64,000 nucleotides of DNA from the NCBI RefSeq assembly GCF_002884975.1, contig NZ_PJKB01000001.1, positions 434,001-498,000 of the forward strand. The letters are read 5' to 3'. Source of the stretch: Akkermansia muciniphila. GTDB taxonomy: Bacteria; Verrucomicrobiota; Verrucomicrobiia; Verrucomicrobiales; Akkermansiaceae. This document shows positions 33,900 to 43,680 of the stretch, one piece after another. Below the pieces are notes generated by a model. The model ran no database searches. It had not been told where the DNA came from and saw only the letters and a program-made list of their open reading frames with translations. The position numbers and the translations under genes are program-made. The stretch's first letter is position 1. Each line of letters starts with the position of its first letter.

Positions 33900-34323
33900 G
33901 CCGGACCCTGGCCGGAGTTCCTGAGCGGTTTTTTGTGGCGCCGCTCCCGGAAATAAACAGGGACTGCGTTTGATGAAGCCGGGTCCGTTTTCCCCCGGTT
34001 GAAACGGCTTGCGAAAGCATGAAAGGTTCCAGTGGGGAACCGGAGTCCGGATGAGCTTCCATTGTTGCGGAGTTTCTCCGTGGCGGTGGGGGAATGAATA
34101 GAAATCGGCTCTTTTTTGAGGAGGAAACGGCAGGGGTTAATTATTTTTTTTGTGTCGGAAATATTTGGTAATAAGTTATTTGAAATGAAGATAAAATTAT
34201 TTTTAAGATTTTTCTTTCATTAGAGCAGGTGTAACCTTTTAGATGATAGGTAGTGTGTTGCTTCCCGTTTCCGGACGAGTGTTCCGGGAGTCCGGGAAGC
34301 GGCCGTTAAACCAACCTGTCATC
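33900..34323. other. Intergenic region before the alcohol dehydrogenase
   Basis: About 420 bp. The first half is chromosome-like without a convincing gene. The second half (34130-34240) is AT-rich, with TAATTATTTTTTTTGTG and other A/T runs that suit a promoter. I see no further feature. Confidence 0.5.
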
Positions 34324-35511
34324 ATGTCAAACCATACCCATTCCGCCTTTCTCATGCATGTGCCCACCCGGCTTCTTTTCGGGGCCGGGCAACTGGATAA
34401 CCTGCATGTGGAAGCATTGCCGGGCCGCAAGGCCATGATCGTCATTTCCAACGGGAAGTCCACCCGGGCCAACGGTTATCTGGACCGCCTCACGGGGCAA
34501 CTGGACAAGGCCGGAATCGCCTGCGCCGTCTTTGACCGAGTGGAACCCAATCCCCTGAATTCAACCGTCAATGCCGGAGGCCGGTTCGCCCGGGAACATG
34601 GCTGCGATTTCATCATCGCCCTGGGCGGAGGGAGCTGCATGGACGCCGCCAAGTCCATCGCGCTGATCGCAGTGAATGACGGCGATTACTGGGATTACAT
34701 TCCCTCCGGCACGGGGAAGGGGAAGCCGGTTTCCAACAGGCCCCTGCCGATCGTTGCCATTACCACCACCGCCGGCACCGGATCGGAGGCGGACGCGGGC
34801 ACTGTCATCACGAACGAGAAAACGCATGAAAAGACGGGCTTTGTCCATCCGGACCTGTTTCCGGCGCTTTCCATCGTGGACCCGGAGCTGATGCTTACCG
34901 TTCCTCCGCTGTTCACGGCCTTCCAGGGCTTTGACGCCCTGTTCCACAGCGTGGAGGGCTACGTTTCCAACGGCACGAACCTGATGAGCGACATGTACGC
35001 CCTGGAGGCCATTAAGCATATCAGCCGCTACCTGCCCAGGGCGGTGGCCGACGGCTCCGACCTGAAGGCCCGTACCCATGTGGCCTTCGGCAATACCCTG
35101 TCCGGCTACGTGATGTGCGTGGGCCGCTGCACCAGCGAGCATTCCCTGGAGCATGCCTTGTCCGCCTACCATCAGGGGCTGCCCCACGGGGCCGGCCTCA
35201 TCATGATCAGCAAGGCGTATTTTACGCACCTGATTGAACGGCATGTGTCGGATGAACGCTTTGTCCGCATGGCGCAGGCCATGGGAATGCCGGAGGCGGC
35301 GGACCCCATGGATTTCATCACCATGCTGGACAGGCTGCAACGGGATTGCGGCGTAAGCGGCCTGCGCATGAGCGATTACGGCATTGCGCCGGAGGAGTTC
35401 GGGAAAATGGCTCACAATGCGCGGGAAACCATGGGGTTCCTGTTCCAGTGCGACCGCGCGGAGCTGTCCGTGGAGGATTGCGTTTCCATTTACCGGAAGT
35501 CTTATCTGTAA
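34324..35511 (+). CDS. Iron-containing alcohol dehydrogenase
   Basis: The 395-residue group III alcohol dehydrogenase reduces an aldehyde or ketone with NAD(P)H. It has the nucleotide-binding motif LGGGSCMDAAKS, ITTTAGTGSEAD, and the metal ligands Asp/His in FDALFHSVEGY and the histidines in SEHSLEHAL and HQGLPHGAG. The ATG at 34324 gives the usual N-terminus; an upstream ATG at 34243 adds 27 residues without similarity. The following flavoprotein gene lies 17 bp downstream, so the two probably form an operon. Confidence 0.92.
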   Translation: MSNHTHSAFLMHVPTRLLFGAGQLDNLHVEALPGRKAMIVISNGKSTRANGYLDRLTGQLDKAGIACAVFDRVEPNPLNSTVNAGGRFAREHGCDFIIALGGGSCMDAAKSIALIAVNDGDYWDYIPSGTGKGKPVSNRPLPIVAITTTAGTGSEADAGTVITNEKTHEKTGFVHPDLFPALSIVDPELMLTVPPLFTAFQGFDALFHSVEGYVSNGTNLMSDMYALEAIKHISRYLPRAVADGSDLKARTHVAFGNTLSGYVMCVGRCTSEHSLEHALSAYHQGLPHGAGLIMISKAYFTHLIERHVSDERFVRMAQAMGMPEAADPMDFITMLDRLQRDCGVSGLRMSDYGIAPEEFGKMAHNARETMGFLFQCDRAELSVEDCVSIYRKSYL

Positions 35512-35528
35512 GCCGGGGAGCTTGTACC

Positions 35529-36065
35529 ATGAGCAAGAAGATTTTAATCATTTCCTCCAGTCCGCGCAAGGGCGGCAATTCCGACCTCCTGTGCGATGAG
35601 TTCATGAAAGGGGCGCGGGGCGCAGGGCATGACGTGGAGAAGGTGCGCCTGGCGGAGAAGCGCATCGGCTATTGCCGCGGCTGCGGCGTGTGCCATGACA
35701 CCCACGCCTGCCTCCAGAAGGACGATATGGAAGAGTTGCTGGACAAGCTGCTGGAAGCGGATGCCATCGTGCTGGCCACTCCCGTGTATTTTTATACGCT
35801 GTGCGGCCAGATGAAGACGTTTATCGACCGCACGGTTCCCCGTTATCTGGACATCCGTGACAAGGAGTTTTATTTCATTCTGGCCGCGGCGGAAGATAAC
35901 CGGGCCAATATGGAGCGCACCGTGGAGTGCTTCCGCGGTTTTCTGGACTGCCTGGAAGGGGCGGTGGAGAAAGGCGTGGTTTACGGCACCGGGGCCTGGA
36001 AGATGGGCGGCATCAAGGGCAATCCGGCCATGAAGCAGGCCAGAATCATGGGGATAGGGGTTTGA
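35529..36065 (+). CDS. Flavodoxin-fold NAD(P)H reductase / iron-sulfur-flavoprotein-like
   Basis: The 178-residue flavodoxin-fold protein has the FMN-binding loop SSSPRKGGNSDLL at the N-terminus and a Cys cluster CRGCGVCHDTHAC at about 48-60, as in iron-sulfur flavoproteins and multimeric flavodoxins. A TPVYFYTLCGQMKTFIDR segment marks the second FMN loop. Lying 17 bp after an alcohol dehydrogenase, it is likely to pass electrons in the same pathway. The frame upstream to 35346 overlaps the dehydrogenase and is not used. Confidence 0.88.
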   Translation: MSKKILIISSSPRKGGNSDLLCDEFMKGARGAGHDVEKVRLAEKRIGYCRGCGVCHDTHACLQKDDMEELLDKLLEADAIVLATPVYFYTLCGQMKTFIDRTVPRYLDIRDKEFYFILAAAEDNRANMERTVECFRGFLDCLEGAVEKGVVYGTGAWKMGGIKGNPAMKQARIMGIGV

Positions 36066-36371
36066 GCCTTTTTCCCCACTAAAGAAGATCAGCCGTAAAA
36101 CCGCCCATGGAATAATATCAACCGGATTTCATATAGAATGTTTTTTGCGCCCAGCGAGGATAGGTGAGACAGCTTCCCGCGGCGTCCGATTTCCCGGGTG
36201 GGGATGAGGGCGCCGCGGGAAGAAAAGCTCCGGCAATGTTTCCGGCTTCTCCCCTGCCTGTGGTGCGCCTTCCGTTGCCGGAGAAGGCCGGCAGCCGTTT
36301 TTTCTTTCTTCGCGGGGATTCCCGGTCCCGTTCAATCCTGCCGGGCAGCCATTCCTATTAAAATATAGACG
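36066..36371. other. Intergenic region
   Basis: About 305 bp between the flavoprotein and the cyclophilin-like gene. It ends in TAAAATATAGACG directly before ATG 36372, a -10-like element so close to the start codon that the transcript could be leaderless. No gene or strong terminator is evident. Confidence 0.45.
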
Positions 36372-36821
36372 ATGAAAAAATTATTACCATATTTGTACGC
36401 GGCAGGGGCTTTCCTTGCCCCCTGTTGCGCCGCGGAGCCGGAGACTCCCCAGCCATCCCCGAACACCATGAATATTACGATTAAAGCAGGAGAAAAGGAA
36501 ATTGCCGCCACTCTTCAGGACAATGCCGCCGCCAGGGATTTCGTGGCCCGGCTTCCCCTGACGCTGACGCTGGAGGATTACGGCGATACCGAGAAGATCA
36601 GCCCTCTGCCCGGCAAGTTGTCCACTGCCGGGGCTCCGGCCATGGGGAAGCCCTTCCGGGGGGCCATCGCCTATTACGCCCCGTGGGGCAATTTGTGCAT
36701 TTTCAGGAAGGCCTTCGAGCCGTCCCGCGGCCTGGTGATTCTGGGGAGCGTGGACGGGGAAGGGATGAAGGCGCTGGATGTTTCCGGAAAGATCCGCGTG
36801 ACCATTGACGTGAAACGCTGA
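36372..36821 (+). CDS. Secreted cyclophilin-like-fold protein, probable lipoprotein
   Basis: The 149-residue protein has a signal sequence ending near AFLAPCCA, with a Cys that could be lipidated, followed by a cyclophilin-like domain. Typical features are the start ITIKAGEKEIAATLQDN, ARLPLTLTLEDYGDTEKI, and YYAPWGNLCIF. Proteins of this family are often encoded beside flavodoxins and aldo/keto reductases. The substrate or role is unknown. Confidence 0.82.
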   Translation: MKKLLPYLYAAGAFLAPCCAAEPETPQPSPNTMNITIKAGEKEIAATLQDNAAARDFVARLPLTLTLEDYGDTEKISPLPGKLSTAGAPAMGKPFRGAIAYYAPWGNLCIFRKAFEPSRGLVILGSVDGEGMKALDVSGKIRVTIDVKR

Positions 36822-37047
36822 CCTTCCGGTTTGTCCGGCAGGTTTTTATCCCGGTTCTCCGGGATGGGGCAGCGTTCCTTTTTTAAGGAATCGGGAGAAG
36901 GCTGTTTTTCCCGGGCAGGGGCCTGTTGCCTCATTTTTTTGGGAGAAAAGATATTAAAGATACATGAGGCTTTTTGTAATGATATGAAAATAAAATATTT
37001 ATTGAATACGTGCGTTGCAGTGCCCGGAGATGGGAAAGGAGGGGCGG

Positions 37048-38325
37048 ATGCCTCCCGTTGACAGGATGGGACCCGTCAGCACGCGGGAGCGTTCCGTGAT
37101 TCTGGACGCCTTGAGGGGACTGGCGCTTTTCGGCATCTGCCTGGCGAATTTTCCAGAGTTTTCCCTGTACACGTTCCAGAGTCCGGAGGTTGTTTCCGCC
37201 ATGCCCACCGCCGGAATCGACCGGGTGGTCCGCTTCCTCCAGTACGTGTTTATTGACGGCAAGTTTTACAGCCTGTTTTCCCTGTTGTTCGGCATCGGCT
37301 TTTCCATCATGATGTCCCATTCCATGGAGAAGGGGCGCGACGGCATCGCCGTTTTTTACCGCAGGATGGGCCTTCTGGCCCTGATCGGGCTGCTGCACCT
37401 GATGCTCCTGTGGAGCGGGGACATCCTGCTTCTGTATGCGCTGGCCGGCCTGCTGCTGCCGCTGTTCCGGAATGTGCCGGACAGAAAGCTGCTGGCGATT
37501 GCCGCCGCGCTTGTTTTCTGCCCCGTTCTCATGGATGCCCTGAAGGTTTTTTCAGGCTACCGGTTTGACCTCGCCGCCCCGGTGGGGGGCGCAGTACGGT
37601 ATTTCAACGGCCTCAGCGGGATTACGGACGCGAATTTCGGCAGATGGCTGGTGGACGGGGAACATTATTCCGACGTTCTGAAGTTCACCCTGTCCGGGGC
37701 GTTCATCCGCGTCCAGGAGCTGCTGGAGAGCAACCGCGTCTTCAAGGTGCTGGGCTTGTTCCTGCTGGGGCTGTATGTGGGAAGGAACGGAATTTATGCG
37801 AATCTGGAGAGGCGGCGGACGCTGTTGAAGAGGGTATGCCGCTGCGGTTTTCTGGCGGGGCTGCCCCTTTCCTTCCTGTACGCCGCCCATGCGCTTCACC
37901 TGCTGGGCGGCGGGCCCGTGGCCGGGGCCTTCCTGTATGCCGTCAGCGTTATTCCCCTCAGCCTGGCGTATGTGTCCGTTTTCTGCCTGTGGTTCCTTCG
38001 CCGGAAAGACGCTTCCTTGTTCCGGGCGCTGGCGGCTCCCGGGCGGATGGCGCTGACCAATTACATCGGGCAGTCCGTGCTGGGCATCGTCCTGTTTTAC
38101 GGAATAGGCTTCCGCCTGGGGGCCCGGCTGGGGCTGGCGCAGGTGGAACTGGTAGCTGCCTCCGTCTTCCTGTTCCAGGCGCTGTTCAGCCGCGTCTGGC
38201 TGAAGTTCTGCCTGTTCGGCCCCCTGGAATGGGGCTGGCGCATGCTGACGTACGGGAAAAGGCTCCGGTTGTTCCGGAAGACTCCGGTTTTCCCCGGAAG
38301 GAAGGCGGCTCCTTTTAACAAGTAA
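37048..38325 (+). CDS. DUF418 family membrane protein
   Basis: The 425-residue integral membrane protein has about ten hydrophobic segments. Its N-terminal ILDALRGLALFGICLANF and FSLLFGIGFSIMM motifs match the DUF418/acyltransferase-like superfamily. A C-terminal domain (RMALTNYIGQSVLGIVLFYG) is typical of DUF418. I choose ATG 37048 because AAAGGAGG stands 6-9 bases upstream. Function is not known; the family is related to membrane acyltransferases. A drug/metabolite transporter gene follows after 21 bp. Confidence 0.87.
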   Translation: MPPVDRMGPVSTRERSVILDALRGLALFGICLANFPEFSLYTFQSPEVVSAMPTAGIDRVVRFLQYVFIDGKFYSLFSLLFGIGFSIMMSHSMEKGRDGIAVFYRRMGLLALIGLLHLMLLWSGDILLLYALAGLLLPLFRNVPDRKLLAIAAALVFCPVLMDALKVFSGYRFDLAAPVGGAVRYFNGLSGITDANFGRWLVDGEHYSDVLKFTLSGAFIRVQELLESNRVFKVLGLFLLGLYVGRNGIYANLERRRTLLKRVCRCGFLAGLPLSFLYAAHALHLLGGGPVAGAFLYAVSVIPLSLAYVSVFCLWFLRRKDASLFRALAAPGRMALTNYIGQSVLGIVLFYGIGFRLGARLGLAQVELVAASVFLFQALFSRVWLKFCLFGPLEWGWRMLTYGKRLRLFRKTPVFPGRKAAPFNK

Positions 38326-38346
38326 AGAGTTCATGGAGGTTTTCCA

Positions 38347-39357
38347 ATGGCTGTTTATCCAATCACGGAGCCGCCGGGCCGGCTGGGAGTCATCACCGCG
38401 TATCTGATGATTTACGTGGTGTGGGGGTCCACCTATTATTTTATCGGGACGGCGCTGCAGGGGTTCCCTCCGTTTCTGCTGGGCGGAATGCGCTTCTGCA
38501 CGGCGGGGCTCCTTCTGCTGCTGGCCGGGCGGGCAAGGGGGGAGGATATTTTCCGGGGTCCCCTGGTCCGGAAGTCCGCCGTCAGCGGCATTATCCTCCT
38601 TTTCGTGGATATGGCCGTCGTCATGCTGGCCCAGCAGTATTTGAGCAGCAGCCTGGTGGCGATCATCGCATCGTCCACGGCCATCTGGATTATCGCGCTG
38701 GATGTTCCCATGTGGCGCAGGAATTTCCGGAGCATTTCCGTTTTGGCGGGGATAGCGGCCGGATTCCTGGGAGTAGGCCTTTTGTTCGCGGAGCAGCTTG
38801 GACGGGAGGAAGGGGGCGGCCAGGGCGCGCACGGTATCCTGCTGCTGGTTTTCGGCTGCGTTTCCTGGGCTTTGGGGACGCTGTACGCCAAGTACCGTTC
38901 CTGCGCGGAGGAGGCGGTCAACAATGTGGGCGGGGCGGCGTGGCAAATGCTCGCGGCGGGGGTGATGTTCTGGTGCTGGGCCCTCGTCCGGAAGGAGCCG
39001 GAGAACATGGATTGGGAGGAAGTTCCTGCTTCCGCGTGGCTGTCACTCCTTTATCTGGTGCTGTTCGGCTCCGTCCTGGCGTACACCAGCTATATCTGGC
39101 TGCTGAAGGTTCGTCCGGCGGCGGAAGTAGGCACGCACGCCTATGTGAACCCCCTGGTGGCCGTCGTCCTGGGGTGCGCGGCGGGAGGGGAAGGGATGAC
39201 GTGGGCGCGGATGGCCGGGCTGTTCATCATCCTGGGGAGCATCGCGCTGGTGAGGAGAACGCCTCCGGAAGATTCCGCCGGGAAAGGGCGCGCGCTTTCC
39301 CCTGCGGCCGCCATGGCGTACAGAAAGGGAATATCGTGCCGGGAACCTGAAAAATGA
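38347..39357 (+). CDS. EamA/DMT family transporter
   Basis: The 336-residue protein has ten predicted membrane helices in two EamA repeats. The first begins YLMIYVVWGSTYYFIGTAL and the second LLLVFGCVSWALGTLYAKY. A positively charged tail follows. It probably exports a small metabolite or amino acid; the substrate cannot be inferred. It lies 21 bp after the DUF418 gene, probably on one transcript. Confidence 0.9.
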   Translation: MAVYPITEPPGRLGVITAYLMIYVVWGSTYYFIGTALQGFPPFLLGGMRFCTAGLLLLLAGRARGEDIFRGPLVRKSAVSGIILLFVDMAVVMLAQQYLSSSLVAIIASSTAIWIIALDVPMWRRNFRSISVLAGIAAGFLGVGLLFAEQLGREEGGGQGAHGILLLVFGCVSWALGTLYAKYRSCAEEAVNNVGGAAWQMLAAGVMFWCWALVRKEPENMDWEEVPASAWLSLLYLVLFGSVLAYTSYIWLLKVRPAAEVGTHAYVNPLVAVVLGCAAGGEGMTWARMAGLFIILGSIALVRRTPPEDSAGKGRALSPAAAMAYRKGISCREPEK

Positions 39358-39468
39358 AGTTGTTTTCATGATTTCACGGTTCATGAAATGATCTTTATGA
39401 CAGTTAATATTTATTAATTATGAATACATTACAAATGATGAACGAGAAAATGCTAAAAATCCTTTGCA

Positions 39469-39483
39469 TTACAGTTACTATAA
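39469..39483. promoter_or_regulatory. MerR-type operator upstream of the redox operon
   Basis: TTACAGTTACTATAA has the 15-bp dyad form TTA-n-AGT-n-ACT-n-TAA. The same dyad occurs at 48409-48423 before the MerR gene of this region, with 14 of 15 bases equal. TTGCAT (39464-39469) touches its left edge. Similar TTAGAGT...ACTCTAA dyads are recognised by MerR-family regulators that control aldo/keto reductase genes. Confidence 0.65.
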
Positions 39484-39507
39484 GGAATAGCCTGAAGGAA
39501 GAAAGAA

Positions 39508-39562
39508 GAAGGCCGGGAATGCGGAGAATGCCGCTCCCCGTCTTTTTCCCGGTCTTCCTTTT
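39508..39562 (+). terminator. Hairpin between the MerR-type operator and DUF3737, terminator or attenuator
   Basis: GAAGGCCGGGAA pairs with TTCCCGGTCTTC (12 bp, one G-T pair) around a loop of about 26 bases, followed by CTTTTCC. It could end the transporter transcript. Because it lies after the putative operator, a transcript starting there would have to pass it. Confidence 0.5.
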
Positions 39563-39632
39563 CCGGATGCCGATTGCCGCCGCTTAAACGCATATGATGA
39601 ATTCCAAAAGAACATTTTACCAACCCATCACC

Positions 39633-40505
39633 ATGACCAAGAAAATGATTAAGAATACTTCCTACGAGGGGGAGCGCCCCTTGTTTGCCTCCCATCATCT
39701 GAGGCTGGAAGACGTCACGATTTATCCGGGAGAGTCCGCCCTGAAGGAATGCTCCGACATTGAAGCCGTACGGTGCGAGTTCCGGGGGAAGTACCCTTTC
39801 TGGCACAACGACGGCTTGCTGATTGAGAATTGCCTGTTCAGGGAAGGCGCCCGAGCCGCCATCTGGTATTCCCGGAACCTGCGCATGAAGGATACGCGGG
39901 TGGAAGCCCCCAAGATGTTCCGGGACATGGACGGGATGGTTCTGGAGAACGTGGTCCTGACGGACGCCCTGGAATGCTGCTGGCACTGCCGGAACGCGGA
40001 GCTGCGCAACGTACAGGCGGAGCACGGGGATTACCTGTTCATGCACGGGGAGAATATGGACATTGACGGTTTCCGGCTGAACGGGAACTACTCCTTCCAG
40101 TATTGCAGGAATGTGGTGATCCGGAATGCGGAGATTCATTCCAAGGACGCCTTCTGGAATACGGAGGACGTGACGGTGTACGATTCCGTGGTGGACGGGG
40201 AATACCTGGGCTGGCATTCCAAAAACCTCCGCCTGGTGAATTGCCGTATTTCCGGCACGCAGGCATTGTGCTACGCGGAGAACCTGGTGCTGGAAAACTG
40301 CACGTTCGGGGAGGATGCGGACCTTTGTTTTGAATATTCCTCCGTGCAGGCGGAAATCAAGGGGCGCGTGCACAGCGTCAAGAACCCGCGCAGCGGACGC
40401 ATCGTGGCGGAAGAGTACGGGGAGGTTATTTTGGACGAGCATTGCAAGGCTCCGGCCAACTGCTCCATTGAAACGGGAAAAACGCAGTCGGGAGAAGCAG
40501 CATGA
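39633..40505 (+). CDS. DUF3737 family protein (right-handed beta-helix)
   Basis: The protein (about 290 residues) matches DUF3737: the N-terminal IKNTSYEGERPLFASHHLRL and SALKEC, then repeating short beta-helix turns such as WHNDGLLIENCLFREGARAA and FMHGENMDIDGFRLNG. These folds bind or modify carbohydrate, but this family has no known activity. The frame opens at 39594; homology begins at MIKNTSYEGE, so ATG 39633 is preferred. Its TGA overlaps the ATG of the aminotransferase (ATGA), which indicates coupling. Confidence 0.85.
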   Translation: MTKKMIKNTSYEGERPLFASHHLRLEDVTIYPGESALKECSDIEAVRCEFRGKYPFWHNDGLLIENCLFREGARAAIWYSRNLRMKDTRVEAPKMFRDMDGMVLENVVLTDALECCWHCRNAELRNVQAEHGDYLFMHGENMDIDGFRLNGNYSFQYCRNVVIRNAEIHSKDAFWNTEDVTVYDSVVDGEYLGWHSKNLRLVNCRISGTQALCYAENLVLENCTFGEDADLCFEYSSVQAEIKGRVHSVKNPRSGRIVAEEYGEVILDEHCKAPANCSIETGKTQSGEAA

Positions 40506-41677
40506 AGTACGATTTTGACACCGTTGTGCCGCGCCGGGGAACGAATTCCTACAAGTGGGATTCCATGCCCCGGGCGGACATTCTGCCCATGTGGGTGGCG
40601 GACATGGATTTCCGCACGGCTCCGGCGGTGACGGAAGCCATCCGGAAGAGGGCCGAACACGGCATTTTCGGCTACACGCGGGTTCCGGATTCCTATTATG
40701 AGGCGGTCATGAACTGGTTTGAACGCCGCCACGGCTGGAAGATCAGTCCGGAGTGGATTATTTACACCACGGGGGTGGTGCCCGCGCTGTCCGCCATCAT
40801 CCGGGCCCTGACGGCTCCGGGGGACAAGGTGCTGGTGCAGACGCCCGTGTACAATTGCTTTTTTTCCTCCATCCGCAATAACGGGTGCGTGGCGGAAACC
40901 AGCCCGCTGAAGTACGAGAACGGGAGGTACGCGCTTGACGCGGAGGACCTGGAGCAGAAGGCGGCGGATCCCGCCGTCAAGCTCCTGCTCCTGTGCAATC
41001 CCCACAATCCCGCCGGGCGCGTCTGGATGAGGCCGGAGCTGGAGAAGATCGCGGATATCTGCCGGAGAAACGGCGTGCTGGTGGTGGCGGATGAGATTCA
41101 TTGCGAGCTGACGTATCCCGGCCATCCCTACATGCCGTTCGCCTCCCTTTCGGAGGAGGCCCTGCTCCATTCCGTCACCTGCATTTCCCCCAGCAAGGCC
41201 TTTAATCTGGCGGGCATCCAGATCGCCAATATCGTCGCGGCGGATGAGGAGGTTCGGAGGAAGATTGACAAGGCCATCAACATCAACGAGGTGTGCGATG
41301 TCAATTCCTTCGCCGTGGATGCTCTGGAAGCGGCCTACAACGGCGGAGAGGACTGGCTGGAGGAGCTGAAGCTTTACCTTTACGGGAATTACGAGACGCT
41401 CCGGGACATGCTGGGCGAACGCCTGCCGCAGCTCCGCGTGCTGCCGCTGGAGGGAACGTACCTGGTCTGGATAGATTGCTCCGCGCTGGGGCTTTCCTCC
41501 GCGGAAATTGTCCGTTTGCTGGAGGAAGAGGGACGGGTGCTCGTCAACGGCGGGGAAATGTACGGGGAATCGGAGGGCTGTTTCATCCGCCTGAACATTG
41601 CCTGTCCCCGGAAACTGCTGATTGAGGGGGTGGAAAGAATCTGCCGTACGCTGGGCGGCCGCGTTTCCGGAACATGA
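40502..41677 (+). CDS. PatB/MalY-type pyridoxal-phosphate aminotransferase / cystathionine beta-lyase
   Basis: The 391-residue fold-type I PLP enzyme has the MalY/PatB hallmark start FDTVVPRRGTNSYKWD and LPMWVADMDF. The PLP-binding Asp lies in VVADEIH (197) and the Schiff-base Lys in SPSKAFNLAG (232). Relatives cleave cystathionine or other cysteine-S-conjugates to a thiol, pyruvate and ammonia. It is translationally coupled to the DUF3737 gene, a pair seen often in gut bacteria. Confidence 0.93.
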   Translation: MKYDFDTVVPRRGTNSYKWDSMPRADILPMWVADMDFRTAPAVTEAIRKRAEHGIFGYTRVPDSYYEAVMNWFERRHGWKISPEWIIYTTGVVPALSAIIRALTAPGDKVLVQTPVYNCFFSSIRNNGCVAETSPLKYENGRYALDAEDLEQKAADPAVKLLLLCNPHNPAGRVWMRPELEKIADICRRNGVLVVADEIHCELTYPGHPYMPFASLSEEALLHSVTCISPSKAFNLAGIQIANIVAADEEVRRKIDKAININEVCDVNSFAVDALEAAYNGGEDWLEELKLYLYGNYETLRDMLGERLPQLRVLPLEGTYLVWIDCSALGLSSAEIVRLLEEEGRVLVNGGEMYGESEGCFIRLNIACPRKLLIEGVERICRTLGGRVSGT

Positions 41678-41753
41678 ACGCGTCCGGCGGCCTGAAAGGT
41701 CTCACTGGAGAGAGCGCGAAGAACGATCATCAAGAACAAACAATCAAGTTGCC

Positions 41754-42761
41754 ATGAGAAACAATATGACGAGAAGAGCGTGGCTCCAGTCTTCCACCGC
41801 GGCCCTGGCGTGCCTGGCCTTGCCGGAATATGCGCTGGGCGCGGCCGCGGAGAAGAACGGAGCTTCCAGGGTATGGATGACAAAGGAGATTTCTCCGGAG
41901 GCTCTCGTAAGGATTTACGAGGCCCTGGGGCGTCCGGCCACGGGAAAGGCGGCCGTCAAGATCAGCACCGGGGAGCCGGGCGGCCGCAATTTCCTGAGTC
42001 CGGCCCTGATCAAGGGCCTGGTGCACCGCGTGAACGGCACCATCGTAGAGTGCAATACGGCTTACGGCGGCAAGCGGTCCTGGACGGAGGACCACCTCCG
42101 TGCCGCGAAGGAGCACGGTTTTTCCGACATTGCCAGGGTGGATATCATGGACGCGGAGGGAGAGTTCACCATCCCGGTGAAGGACAGGAAGCACCTGGAA
42201 TACGATATCGTAGGGAACCATTTGAAGAATTATGATTTCATGATCAACCTGGCCCACTTCAAGGGGCACGCCATGGGCGGCTTCGGCGGCGTGATCAAGA
42301 ACCAGTCCATCGGCGTGGCTTCCGCAAGCGGCAAGGCGTACATCCATTCCGCCGGAAAAACGCGGGACGTTGCCGCCGTGTGGAACAATCTGGCCGCGCA
42401 GGACGACTTTCTGGAGTCCATGGCCGCCTCCGCTCAGGCGGTGGCCGATTACTTCGGGGACAGGATTCTGTATATCAACGTGATGAACAAGCTGTCCATT
42501 GACTGCGATTGCGATGCCCACCCCCATGACCCGGAGATGAAGGACATCGGCATTCTGGCTTCCCTTGACCCGGTGGCGCTGGACCAGGCCTGCCTGGACC
42601 TCGTTTACGCCGTCAAGCCTTCCGCCGGAGACAACAGCAAACCCCTGATTGAGCGCATTGAAAGCCGCCATGGGCGGCACACGGTGGATTACGCCGAACA
42701 GATAGGCCTGGGTACCAGGAAGTATGAGCTGAAGGAGCTGGAACCGCAGCAGGGCGTTTAA
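41754..42761 (+). CDS. Tat-exported DUF362 domain protein
   Basis: The 335-residue protein begins with a twin-arginine-type signal (MTRRAWLQSSTAALACLAL). The DUF362 body follows: KISTGEPGGRNFLSPALIKG, LKNYDFMINLAHFKGHAMGGFGGVIKN, and DCDCDAHPHDP near residue 245. DUF362 proteins are associated with iron-sulfur or redox proteins; here no ferredoxin cysteine set is present. I choose ATG 41754 (MRNNMTRR), since the upstream frame to 41622 overlaps the aminotransferase. It is part of the same redox run as the neighbours. Confidence 0.88.
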   Translation: MRNNMTRRAWLQSSTAALACLALPEYALGAAAEKNGASRVWMTKEISPEALVRIYEALGRPATGKAAVKISTGEPGGRNFLSPALIKGLVHRVNGTIVECNTAYGGKRSWTEDHLRAAKEHGFSDIARVDIMDAEGEFTIPVKDRKHLEYDIVGNHLKNYDFMINLAHFKGHAMGGFGGVIKNQSIGVASASGKAYIHSAGKTRDVAAVWNNLAAQDDFLESMAASAQAVADYFGDRILYINVMNKLSIDCDCDAHPHDPEMKDIGILASLDPVALDQACLDLVYAVKPSAGDNSKPLIERIESRHGRHTVDYAEQIGLGTRKYELKELEPQQGV

Positions 42762-42810
42762 CGGAGTATTTCCCTTTCAATATCAAAAATAATAAAAAAC
42801 AGAAACAGTT

Positions 42811-43656
42811 ATGGAAGAAGTTACATTAAACAACGGAGTTGTCATGCCCATCCTGGGCTTTGGAGTTTTTCAGATTCCCGACGCCGCAGAGTGCGAGCGC
42901 TGCGTGCTGGACGCGATCGGCGCCGGCTACCGTTCCATTGATACGGCCCAGATTTACGGCAATGAGGAGGCCGTAGGCCGCGCGGCGGAGAAGAGCGGGG
43001 TGCCGCGCGAGGAATTGTTCCTCACCACGAAGGTGTGGATTACCAACGGCGGGTATGAAAAGGCGAAGGCTTCCATTGACGAGTCCCTGCGCAAGCTGCG
43101 CACGGATTACGTGGACCTGCTGCTCATCCACCAGCCCTTCAACGATTATTACGGCACTTACCGGGCCATGGAAGAGGCTAACCGGGCCGGAAAGGTCCGT
43201 GCCATCGGCGTGAGCAATTTTTATCCGGACCGTTTTGTGGACCTGGCGGAGTTCTGCGAGATCAAGCCCGCCGTCAACCAGGTGGAAACGCACGTGTTCA
43301 ACCAGCAGGTGAAGGCCCGGGAGCTGATGGCGAAGTACAGTACCAGGATGGAATCCTGGGGGCCCTTCGCGGAAGGCCGCAATGGATTTTTCACGAATCC
43401 GGTGCTGAAGGACATCGGAGAGAAGTACGGCAAGACTCCGGCGCAGACGGCCCTGCGCTTCCTGATCCAGCGCGGCGTCATCGTCATTCCGAAGACGACC
43501 CACCGGGAAAGGATGGAGGAGAATTTCAACGTCTTTGACTTTGAACTTTCCCAGGAGGACATGGGGGCCATCGCCAGGCTGGACCGCGGAGAGAGCCTTT
43601 TCCTGTGCCATCAGGACCCCGAATCAGTCCTGTACCTGATCAATTACGGAAAGTAA
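42811..43656 (+). CDS. Aldo/keto reductase (2,5-diketo-gluconate reductase type)
   Basis: The 281-residue reductase has the AKR core: [16 protein letters not shown], Asp/Tyr in [11 protein letters not shown], Lys in LTTKVW, His in LLIHQPF, and the cofactor loop [14 protein letters not shown]. It reduces carbonyls with NADPH. It follows an A-rich leader (42781-42810) without a strong ribosome binding site. It belongs to a MerR-linked redox run and differs from the aldo/keto reductase at 6325. Confidence 0.92.
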   Translation: MEEVTLNNGVVMPILGFGVFQIPDAAECERCVLDAIGAGYRSIDTAQIYGNEEAVGRAAEKSGVPREELFLTTKVWITNGGYEKAKASIDESLRKLRTDYVDLLLIHQPFNDYYGTYRAMEEANRAGKVRAIGVSNFYPDRFVDLAEFCEIKPAVNQVETHVFNQQVKARELMAKYSTRMESWGPFAEGRNGFFTNPVLKDIGEKYGKTPAQTALRFLIQRGVIVIPKTTHRERMEENFNVFDFELSQEDMGAIARLDRGESLFLCHQDPESVLYLINYGK

Positions 43657-43680
43657 TAATTCACCTTAAGTATTAGAAAG

